This document shows, piece after piece, positions 51,897-58,309 of a DNA stretch of 58,309 bases (position 1 is the stretch's first letter; each line of letters begins with the position of its first letter). The translations under genes and the position numbers were made by a program. Below the pieces are notes generated by a model. The model was not told the origin of the DNA. It did not search any database and saw only the letters and a list, made by a program, of their open reading frames with translations. The DNA comes from Ruoffia tabacinasalis (lineage in GTDB: Bacteria > Bacillota > Bacilli > Lactobacillales > Aerococcaceae), in contig NZ_VBSP01000009.1 in assembly GCF_005864045.1 (NCBI RefSeq), positions 1 through 58,309 of the forward strand. Direction: 5' to 3'.

Positions 51897-52865
51897 ATGA
51901 TAAATATTGGAATTGTAGGTTACGGTAACTTAGGGCGCGGTGTAGAGGCTAATTTAAAGAATGCGCCAGATATGAACTTAGTGGGGATTTTCTCTCGCCG
52001 TAATCCAGATACTTTAGATACAGAAGCAACGGCGTATCATATAGATGATATCTTAAATTTTAAAGATGAGATTGATGTATTAATCTTATGTGGTGGGTCG
52101 CGTTCGGATATTCCGGAACAAGGACCCGCTTTAGCAGAACATTTTAACACTGTAGATAGCTATGACAATCATAGCCAGATTCCGAACTATCTTGAAAGTA
52201 TGGACAGTGTGGCAAAAGCACATAAATATGTGTCAATTATTGCGACGGGTTGGGATCCAGGATTGTTTTCTTTAAATCGTTTAATTGGAGAGGCTATCTT
52301 ACCTAAAGGAGATACATATACTTTCTGGGGTAAAGGGTTGAGCCAAGGGCACGGAGATGCGGTCAGACGCGTTGAAGGGGTTAAAGATGGCGTTCAATAT
52401 ACAATTCCAAATACAGAATTAATTGATCAAATCCATGCAGGAGAAACCGTCGAATATACATCTAAATCCGCTCATAATCGTGATGTGTATGTGGTGTTGG
52501 AAGAAGGTGCAGATGCAGAAAAAGTAAAAAATGACATTGTAACGATGCCAGATTACTTTGAAGGTTATCAAACCGAAGTTACTTTTATTACTGAGGAAGA
52601 ATTGCATGCAAATCATGCTGGTTTACCACACGGTGGACGAGTGATTCGCTCAGGAGAAACCTCATCTGACATGCAACAAGTCTATGAATTTGGTTTAAAC
52701 TTAGGCAGTAACCCTGAATTTACGGCTGCAGTCAATGTAGCATATGCACGTGCCGCTTATAAATTGCATCAAGAAGGGCTTTCTGGAGCTGAGACCGTTT
52801 TTGATATTGCGCCAAAATATTTATCACCTAAGAGTGCTGCAGATTTACGAAAAGAATTATTATAA
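51897..52865 (+). CDS. ddh: meso-Diaminopimelate dehydrogenase
   Basis: NADPH enzyme making meso-diaminopimelate directly from tetrahydrodipicolinate, ammonia and NADPH, a one-step route for lysine or wall precursors. The 322 residues fit: INIGIVGYGNLGRGVE (Rossmann loop), VDSYDNHSQIPNYLESMD, IATGWDPGLFSLNRLIGEAILP, FWGKGLSQGHGDAVRRVEGV and HAGLPHGGRVIRSGET. All are strongly conserved in Ddh. GGAGG precedes the ATG. Monocistronic. Other DAP-pathway genes are not in the window. Confidence 0.95.
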   Translation: MINIGIVGYGNLGRGVEANLKNAPDMNLVGIFSRRNPDTLDTEATAYHIDDILNFKDEIDVLILCGGSRSDIPEQGPALAEHFNTVDSYDNHSQIPNYLESMDSVAKAHKYVSIIATGWDPGLFSLNRLIGEAILPKGDTYTFWGKGLSQGHGDAVRRVEGVKDGVQYTIPNTELIDQIHAGETVEYTSKSAHNRDVYVVLEEGADAEKVKNDIVTMPDYFEGYQTEVTFITEEELHANHAGLPHGGRVIRSGETSSDMQQVYEFGLNLGSNPEFTAAVNVAYARAAYKLHQEGLSGAETVFDIAPKYLSPKSAADLRKELL

Positions 52866-52870
52866 TGAGA

Positions 52871-52910
52871 AACCCCCGAAAGAAATGCGGTGACATTTCT
52901 TTCGGGGGTT
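52871..52910. terminator. Perfect 17-bp hairpin between ddh and a Gfo/Idh gene
   Basis: AACCCCCGAAAGAAATG pairs perfectly with CATTTCTTTCGGGGGTT across a 6-base loop. Little T-run follows (ATTGTT), but stem stability and position between convergent genes fit a terminator. Confidence 0.8.
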
Positions 52911-52914
52911 ATTG

Positions 52915-53892
52915 TTATCCTAATTTGATACCAGCATCTTCAAGTGCTTTCTCTGCTACTTCCATGACGATTTTACTATGTGTGAGTTTCTCACGTACAG
53001 TATCCATATCATGTTCTTTAATGATGCGGTTGAAGGCGATAAATTCTTCATACATACGGTGCGGGTGTACTTTTAAATCAATGACTTCTTCCGTGTCTTT
53101 TCCAATAATTTTTGTATAACTTTCTAATGTATTCGTCGGACCATTAATAATGAGCGAGCCATCGGTTCCTTGAATAGTACTTTTAATGGGTGCACTCGTG
53201 TCTTTAGATCCAATACAGACAACTTTTGTTTGATCATATTCCATGACTAATATTCCGGATGTATCAATCTCTCGTTCGATATTAGCATAATATTCAACCC
53301 GGTTTGGTTTGCCTAATAAGCCAACAACGAGGTGAATATTATAAATATTAATATCCATCAGCGATCCGCCACCCATTTTTGGGTTAAAAGCCGGCAGAAT
53401 AGTTCCTTCTTTGAAAGCGTCATAACGTGAAGAATACTGTGAATAATTACATTCAATGATTTTTAAATCACCCACAGCATTTAAATCCTCTTTAAGCTGG
53501 GCAAAATTAGCAAAGTATTGATTTGTAATGGCTTCAATTAATATTAAATCTTTCTCTAAAGCGATGGCTTCCAATTCTTCTAATTCTTTTAAAGTTAAGG
53601 TGAATGGCTTCTCACAAATCACATGTTTGCCTGCTTCAAGGGCTTTTTTACTGAATTCATAATGTAGATGATTCGGTAGGGCAACGTAGACGGTATCCAC
53701 ATCAGTGAGTTTCAGAATCTCATTCTCGTCAGTATAGACCCCATCAATATTATAAGTGGCAATTAAGTCTTTATTTTTATCTAAACTTCGCTCAGATGAT
53801 AATAAGGCCTTTAAATTAATTTCTGGGATGTCTTTTACCATATCTAAGAATTCCTGAACGATCTTACCTGCGCCAAAGATTGCTAAATTCAT
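52915..53892 (-). CDS. Gfo/Idh/MocA-family oxidoreductase (1)
   Basis: 325 residues from ATG 53892, which GGAGGAAG precedes. The N-terminal Rossmann domain has IFGAGKIVQEF, the typical VYVALPNHLHYEFSKKALEAGKHVICEKPFTLTL with catalytic Lys in EKP, then MGGGSLMDINIYNIHLV. The C-terminal domain has the mixed beta-sheet of the family. Substrate is probably a sugar, inositol or a diol, but cannot be assigned. It follows the second family member by 22 bases, so the two are co-transcribed. Confidence 0.88.
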   Translation of the reverse strand: MNLAIFGAGKIVQEFLDMVKDIPEINLKALLSSERSLDKNKDLIATYNIDGVYTDENEILKLTDVDTVYVALPNHLHYEFSKKALEAGKHVICEKPFTLTLKELEELEAIALEKDLILIEAITNQYFANFAQLKEDLNAVGDLKIIECNYSQYSSRYDAFKEGTILPAFNPKMGGGSLMDINIYNIHLVVGLLGKPNRVEYYANIEREIDTSGILVMEYDQTKVVCIGSKDTSAPIKSTIQGTDGSLIINGPTNTLESYTKIIGKDTEEVIDLKVHPHRMYEEFIAFNRIIKEHDMDTVREKLTHSKIVMEVAEKALEDAGIKLG

Positions 53893-53914
53893 AAATCTTC
53901 CTCCATTCAAAGGT

Positions 53915-54928
53915 TTAACTTAAGTGTTTTGTTCCTTCTTCAAGTAATTTAATTTGTAGTAAAGTTTGGTCGTCTTTAACGACTTTATCCTGTTTGTTAA
54001 TAATTGTTTGATAGACATCTTCATAGAAGCGACTATAATCGCCCACTTCAGAGATGACTTTTTCTTGATGATAGTTATTGTCATCATCCATATAAGTTAA
54101 AGTGCCGTAATGTTGGGGTAAATCAACACCAAAGTCCGCTTCAGTAGGCATGTAAAATTGTTTCAAATGCTCTTCTTGACGGTCTGTTGTCTCTTTAACA
54201 AACGAGCCTTTCTTACCATATAGAATAAAGCTAGGACGCGGTGTCAAACGGAAGTAACTAGATTTTACGGATACTTTTAATTTGCCGTAATAAAGATCTA
54301 AATCAAAGTAATCGTTCATTCGACCTTTACCTAATAATTGTCGCACGTCTGAATAAACCTCGTCAGGCTCTCCAAAGTATGAGATAACTTGATCTAAAGT
54401 ATGGCAAGCATGTCCATACAAAAAGCTGTCAATTCGAGAATACGTACTATTCTCCGGTACTTCTGGTCGGAAGTAATCAAAATGCATCTCGAGTTCTAAT
54501 AAATCACCTAACTTATTTGATTCAATCACTTTTTGAACCGTTAAGAAATCTGAATCGTACCGTCTGTTTTGATAACTTTGAACAAAGAGATTCTTTTCTT
54601 TAGCTAGGGTAAATAATTCCTGAGCTTGTTCGACTGTTTCAGTGAAAGGTTTCTCGACCAACATATTTTTCCCACGCAGTAAACCTTCTTTAGCTAACGG
54701 ATAATGACTTGAACTTGGTGTAGTTACTACTACAAGTTGGATTTCTGGGTCATTATAAATATCGTCGATATTCGTTGTATACTGCACTCCCTCAATCGGA
54801 GTCCAGTCACTTTTTCCACTGCGAGAATAAATGGTTTTGATTTTTATTTTGTCAGATAATTGGGTTGAAAAAGGCAAATGGTAGCGATTAGTACTTTTAC
54901 CATTGCCAATGTATGCAATTGTAAGCAT
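53915..54928 (-). CDS. Gfo/Idh/MocA-family oxidoreductase (2)
   Basis: 337 residues. IAYIGNGKSTNRYHLPF is the Rossmann start, with GNGKSTNRYHLPF in place of the more usual GxGxxA, a known variant in the YdgJ/YhhX subgroup. VVVTTPSSSHYPLAKEGLLRGKNMLVEKPFTETVEQA and YGHACHTLDQVISYFGEPDEV are family motifs of that branch. AGGGAGGG precedes the ATG. First gene of a two-gene minus-strand operon. Confidence 0.88.
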   Translation of the reverse strand: MLTIAYIGNGKSTNRYHLPFSTQLSDKIKIKTIYSRSGKSDWTPIEGVQYTTNIDDIYNDPEIQLVVVTTPSSSHYPLAKEGLLRGKNMLVEKPFTETVEQAQELFTLAKEKNLFVQSYQNRRYDSDFLTVQKVIESNKLGDLLELEMHFDYFRPEVPENSTYSRIDSFLYGHACHTLDQVISYFGEPDEVYSDVRQLLGKGRMNDYFDLDLYYGKLKVSVKSSYFRLTPRPSFILYGKKGSFVKETTDRQEEHLKQFYMPTEADFGVDLPQHYGTLTYMDDDNNYHQEKVISEVGDYSRFYEDVYQTIINKQDKVVKDDQTLLQIKLLEEGTKHLS

Positions 54929-55092
54929 GAAAACCCTCCCTTTATATTGTTATTATTAACTATATGCTAAAAACGAGAAAATTAATAGAGATAACTATTC
55001 GTAAGATATTATGAATCGAGAAAAAAATAAGGTACAATTTACATAATGAAAACACTTTTATAAAAAATACATTTAACAAAAAGGGGTAACGT

Positions 55093-56049
55093 ATGATTAA
55101 ATGGGGAATTATTGGTGCGGGAAATATTGCACATCGCTTTGCGGCGAGTTTAGAACAAGTGAAAGGTGCACGTTTATATGCCGTAGCACGACGTACAATG
55201 GAGAAAGCAGAAGCTTTTAGAGCAGAACATCCATGTGATGTCAGTTATGATAATTATCAAACTTTATTAGATGATTCAGAAATTGATGCGGTCTACATTG
55301 CTTTACCACACCAATTTCACCTAGAATGGGTTAAGAAAGCATTGCGAACTGGAAAGGCTGTTCTATGTGAAAAGCCAGCGACGCTGTCACTTCAAGAAAT
55401 GGAAGAGATTACTGAGACGGTGAAAGAAACGAATGTATTCTTCATGGAAGCAATGAAAAGTCGCTTTGTCCCGGCTTATCGTGAGATTAAAGAGCGCATC
55501 GAAAAAGGAGATATCGGTGAAGTGTTAAGTGTTTCAACGTCTCTGTGCCGTGTATTTACTGAAGCGGATGCAAGTTATCACTTTGAGCCTGTTCAAGGGG
55601 GCTGTTTACTGGATATGGGAGTGTATAATATTTCATTGATTGAAGATTTCATGACATCACCGGTTCAAGTGAAAGACGTAGATTATGAAGTGACAGATAA
55701 TGGGGTTGAAGTCTATGTCGATGCGAAATTAGAATCGAATGGTGTGATTGGACGAGTGGAATCAGCCTTTGACCGTGAAAAGGAGACAGTCGCAATTATT
55801 ACGGGAACCATTGGAGAAATTCGCATTCCAAACTTCCACCGTCCAGCCTCATACACACTCACTTTAGCTGACAGCAATGAAGCACAATTACATGAAGTGC
55901 CGTATGATCATGATGATTTCTACAGTGAAATTGCCCATGTTGTTGAATGCATTCAACAACACAAAACAGAAAGCCCAATCATGTCATTAAAGCATTCAGA
56001 AAATGTGGCTCGAATCATGGACCAAATTAAAGAAGAAATTGTGTTATAA
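55093..56049 (+). CDS. Gfo/Idh/MocA-family oxidoreductase (3)
   Basis: 318 residues. KWGIIGAGNIAHRFAASLEQVKGARLYAVARR, AVYIALPHQFHLEWVKKALRTGKAVLCEKPATLSLQEM, MEAMKSRFVPAYREIKERI and GGCLLDMGVYNISL match the dimeric dihydrodiol dehydrogenase-like branch. It is divergent from family members 1 and 2; the three proteins belong to clearly different branches, so this is not a recent tandem duplication. AAAGGGG precedes the ATG. ywbE follows after 38 bases. Confidence 0.9.
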   Translation: MIKWGIIGAGNIAHRFAASLEQVKGARLYAVARRTMEKAEAFRAEHPCDVSYDNYQTLLDDSEIDAVYIALPHQFHLEWVKKALRTGKAVLCEKPATLSLQEMEEITETVKETNVFFMEAMKSRFVPAYREIKERIEKGDIGEVLSVSTSLCRVFTEADASYHFEPVQGGCLLDMGVYNISLIEDFMTSPVQVKDVDYEVTDNGVEVYVDAKLESNGVIGRVESAFDREKETVAIITGTIGEIRIPNFHRPASYTLTLADSNEAQLHEVPYDHDDFYSEIAHVVECIQQHKTESPIMSLKHSENVARIMDQIKEEIVL

Positions 56050-56087
56050 TAGAAGGTCGTTATAAATGTCTTAAAGGAGGAATACAA

Positions 56088-56285
56088 ATGAAAGATGGAA
56101 CCAAACGTGCCGATATTCAAATCGGAGCAAAAGTGAATGTTGTTCAAAAACAAGATCAACGCTCAGGAAAATTGACTGAAGGTGTTGTAAAACGTCTCTT
56201 AACTAATTCACCTAACCACCATCACGGAATTAAAGTGATGTTAGAAAGTGGCATTGTAGGTCGAGTTAAAGAAATTATTGACTGA
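56088..56285 (+). CDS. ywbE: YwbE-family protein
   Basis: 65 residues, cytosolic. RADIQIGAKVNVVQKQDQRSGKLTEGVVKRLLTNSPNHHHGIKVMLESGIVGRV is the near-invariant YwbE/DUF2196 sequence, a small SH3-like barrel. Function unknown. AAAGGAGG precedes the ATG. It lies between an oxidoreductase and an mgtC-like gene on the same strand and may be co-transcribed with both. Confidence 0.93.
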   Translation: MKDGTKRADIQIGAKVNVVQKQDQRSGKLTEGVVKRLLTNSPNHHHGIKVMLESGIVGRVKEIID

Positions 56286-56339
56286 TTTTCCAAAGAATGT
56301 ATAATAGATGACTTGAAAAAAACTGAGAGGAGGAATGTA

Positions 56340-57053
56340 ATGAATCTAACGTTTGATTTATATGAATTAAATACAATAACGATTCTTGTTCGAATATTAC
56401 TGGCTGTTCTCATTGGTGGATTAATTGGTATGGAACGTGGGATGAAGAACCACACGGCAGGACTGCGAACTTATATTCTCGTCTGTCTTGGTTCTACCAT
56501 GGTCATGATGACAAACCAATACGTTACTGAGAATATCGGTGGAGGAGACCCAACTCGTTTAGGTGCTCAAGTAATAAGTGGGATTGGCTTTTTAGGAGCT
56601 GGAACCATTCTTGTTACCAATCGAAATCGAGTGAAAGGCTTAACAACTGCTGCTGGTTTATGGGCGGCTGCCTGTATTGGTCTTGCGATAGGTATTGGCT
56701 TCTATGAAGGAGCGATTGCTGGTGGTATCGCGATTTTACTGATTATGACCTTACTTAGACCTTTAAAGAAAGTCATCCAAGGGAAGTCGAGTAAGATTGA
56801 TTGTTATATTATTGCAGATTCTTTAGATAGCTTTAATCACTTTTTAGAATTTTGTGCGGACTTACGCGTGAATATCATTGATATGCAGATTGAGAGTGAG
56901 CATGTCATTGAGAGTGACTACGAAACGGACTCCAATGAAATTGTTTACTTTGTAGCTATCGATTTATATAACCGAATTCAGAAGCAAGACTTTATAATGC
57001 GTGTCAAAAACTTAAAAGGGATCAATTATTTTGAAGAATTAGAAGGAGAGTAG
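56340..57053 (+). CDS. MgtC/SapB-family membrane protein
   Basis: 237 residues. Four or five helices in the N-terminal half contain the MgtC signature: RILLAVLIGGLIGMERGMKNHTAGLRTYILVCLGSTMVMM, then ISGIGFLGAGTILVTNRNRVKGLTTAAGLWAAACIGLAIGIGFY. The C-terminal cytoplasmic domain (about 150-237) has an ACT-like pattern. The ATG at 56340 follows GAGAGGAGG. MgtC proteins are tied to low-magnesium growth and ATP-synthase control in pathogens; the role here is unproven. Confidence 0.9.
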   Translation: MNLTFDLYELNTITILVRILLAVLIGGLIGMERGMKNHTAGLRTYILVCLGSTMVMMTNQYVTENIGGGDPTRLGAQVISGIGFLGAGTILVTNRNRVKGLTTAAGLWAAACIGLAIGIGFYEGAIAGGIAILLIMTLLRPLKKVIQGKSSKIDCYIIADSLDSFNHFLEFCADLRVNIIDMQIESEHVIESDYETDSNEIVYFVAIDLYNRIQKQDFIMRVKNLKGINYFEELEGE

Positions 57054-57071
57054 TCATACCCTCCTTTTTTT
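57043..57071. terminator. Short terminator at the mgtC stop codon
   Basis: AAGGAG and CTCCTT pair around the stop codon, followed by TTTTTTT. Confidence 0.65.
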
Positions 57072-57618
57072 ATTTCCAAATTTTAGCGTATTTCTTTTGA
57101 TACTTGGGGTCATCGACAGAGTCGATAAGTTCAAGTGCTTGAGTTTTAATGACTTCGTCATGCGTTTCGTCATATAAATTACGCATGCCTTGTAAGAAGT
57201 CATTACGAATGAGTGTATAATTTTTCTCTTTGTCGCCATCTTTAAAGCGGTCTGTCACGTGTTGTAAGAACAGTTCTTTAGCTGCATCGCTTCCTAGACC
57301 GACCCGCCATAAAGTTTGAATGGTGTGGCGTGCAGTGACGAATTTTCCATCAAAAGTGACTTGCCATAAAGCATCAAAATCCTTTAAAATGCGGTCTTCA
57401 GGGTCACTATAGGCAGCTAAGCGTGATAAATATTGGGCAGCTCGTGATCTTTGATGTCCATCTTTATCCGTTAATAATTCAATTAAATCATCCCAAACGT
57501 CATAAGACCAATCAACGGGTTGTTCTAAAGTTGAATTCAGTTCCAAAAGGGCGTCGTAGCGTTCTTCTTTCGTTCCATTTTGAGATAGCTCAAATAAGTC
57601 TTGTATTTTTTGATCCAT
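57070..57618 (-). CDS. HEAT-repeat-like protein
   Basis: 182 residues, all predicted helical, no signal peptide. Repeating helix pairs with the pattern WDDLIELLTDKDGHQRSRAAQYLSRLAAYSD and TARHTIQTLWRVGLGSDAAKELF resemble HEAT or DNA-alkylation-repeat folds, suggesting a protein- or nucleic-acid-binding scaffold. No catalytic motif seen. Its ATG is preceded by AAGTGGTGC (weak). Convergent with the mgtC-like gene. Confidence 0.7.
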   Translation of the reverse strand: MDQKIQDLFELSQNGTKEERYDALLELNSTLEQPVDWSYDVWDDLIELLTDKDGHQRSRAAQYLSRLAAYSDPEDRILKDFDALWQVTFDGKFVTARHTIQTLWRVGLGSDAAKELFLQHVTDRFKDGDKEKNYTLIRNDFLQGMRNLYDETHDEVIKTQALELIDSVDDPKYQKKYAKIWK

Positions 57619-57631
57619 AAAGCACCACTTT

Positions 57632-58065
57632 CTACTGTTTAATTTCTAGCCATTGTCGATATGCTATCTCGAATATTTTTTCTAACGTTGGTAATTCAAT
57701 ATCCTCTAATTGTTTAAAACTAATACTACTGCTACCAATTTTCACTTTCCCCAGTTGGTCTTGATATTTTTTGCCAAGTATGTCTTATCTTCAACGGCAT
57801 TCACATACAGACTAAAGTAAGTCTTCTGCCTAGCTAAACCAACCATAAACCATGTCTCATCGGACTTGCCTTTTATTGGAATTTCTCCATAACCAACGAT
57901 CTGTTGTTGGGATCCACCCCAAAATTTGCCTTCCCAAATGTTACGGTTATCTTTGCCAAATTGTTTCGTTAACATTTGATCTAATCGAATGATAGTATCT
58001 TGATCCTTTTCGTCTAATTCATTTAAATATACATCAAACGTTGTGTCTGTTTTAACTGTCGCCAT
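57632..58065 (-). pseudogene. DUF1801-domain protein, frameshifted near the C-terminus
   Basis: The first frame gives 107 residues (MATVKTDTTFDVYLNELDEKD ... GYGEIPIKGKSDETWFMVGLARQKTYFSLYVN ... NIKTNWGK) matching DUF1801/YdhG. It stops at 57742, before the usual end. The missing tail continues in another frame: YQDQLGKVKIGSSSISFKQL, EDIELPTLEKIFEIAYRQWL, ending at 57632. One extra base in the A6 run (T6 at 57767-57772) would restore a full-length protein of about 144 residues. This is either a real single-base loss, slippage control, or a sequencing error in a homopolymer. GGAAG precedes the ATG. Confidence 0.75.
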
Positions 58066-58212
58066 AATAAGACTTCCTTTTCTTAATCAATATATCATAT
58101 TATTTATAAAAACACTGCGAAATTAACTTTAACTAAGTTGAATGATTTTGTTGATAGATTGTGTGGTATTAAAATATAGATACGCCGATTGTAAAATTAA
58201 GCTAGACAACTA

Positions 58213-58309
58213 AAACAGCCATTTGTGGTACACTCAACTTGTAATTCCGACCAAAGAATACAAAGGAGTGACCACAAATGACCTACACCCATCTTACCAC
58301 GGATGAACT
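58213..58309 (+). mobile_element. Left end of an IS30-family insertion sequence
   Basis: The region TTGTGGTACACTCAACTTG, about 60 bases before the transposase start, is the expected place of the terminal inverted repeat. Without the other end it cannot be verified. Confidence 0.5.
58278..58309 (+). CDS. Start of an IS30-family transposase (cut by window end)
   Basis: Only ten codons are visible: MTYTHLTTDE, closely similar to MSYTHLTIEE of the remnant at the left edge. AAAGGAGTG precedes the ATG. It belongs to a different IS30 copy, in opposite orientation, whose body lies beyond the window. Confidence 0.75.
   Translation, partial: MTYTHLTTDE

Overview
The window is about 58 kb of AT-rich, gene-dense chromosome from a low-GC Gram-positive bacterium of the Lactobacillales. 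Strong AGGAGG-type ribosome binding sites, a copYZA operon with cop boxes, the LAB-type mevalonate kinase cluster (mvaK1-mvaD-mvaK2-fni), a streptococcal-like murB/potABCD neighbourhood, a water-forming NADH oxidase and a class Ib nrdIEF operon all point there. Aerococcaceae or Carnobacteriaceae is my best guess, but the sequence alone does not prove it. No rRNA, tRNA or CRISPR array was seen.

Layout. 1-0.8 kb: truncated IS30-family transposase. 0.9-8.9 kb: nnrD, copYZA (copper resistance), nrdIEF (deoxynucleotides, with paired NrdR boxes). 8.9-15.8 kb: DUF4349 lipoprotein, pta, a structured intergenic palindrome, a divergent zwf, a DUF4430 lipoprotein, tsaE, a GNAT enzyme, murB. 15.9-21.2 kb: thiolase and potABCD. 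21.4-26.4 kb: an orphan small protein, GtrA plus a GT2 glycosyltransferase, a CpXC protein, rpiA-pdp. 26.4-33.7 kb: mevalonate operon (minus), then coaA-guaA. 33.8-40.2 kb: glycerophosphodiesterase, an amino-acid ABC importer without its own ATPase, a heterodimeric ABC exporter. 40.8-45.6 kb: nox, then ilvE with an FAH-family hydratase and a LivJ-like binding protein behind a classical leader-peptide attenuator. 46.0-50.3 kb: a SigI/RsgI-type sigma/anti-sigma locus. 50.4-58.3 kb: DsbA-family protein, lipocalin-like protein, ddh, three Gfo/Idh/MocA oxidoreductases, ywbE, mgtC-like gene, HEAT-like protein, a frameshifted DUF1801 gene, and the start of another IS30-family transposase.

The most unusual system is the 46.0-50.3 kb locus. 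A SigI-like sigma factor (apparently starting at an AUC codon) and its membrane anti-sigma factor RsgI are flanked by a LysM/CAP surface protein and a PepSY secreted protein. The three exported products (RsgI, PepSY protein, LysM/CAP protein) all carry long WDDDD pentapeptide repeats plus a short aromatic FY[ND] motif. All three transcription units start with a near-identical promoter-like element (AAAAAGGTCCCTAAA, exactly 14 nt, CGTATTAT). This looks like a self-contained, autoregulated SigI regulon in which the sensor wears the same extracellular repeat as its target proteins. RsgI has also lost the Asn-Pro at the position where known RsgI proteins self-cleave.

Other points: a Zwf homologue lacking three substrate-binding lysines, a ~195-bp imperfect palindrome after pta, single-base frameshifts in the CAP and DUF1801 genes, and 41-bp tandem repeats near 45.7 kb.
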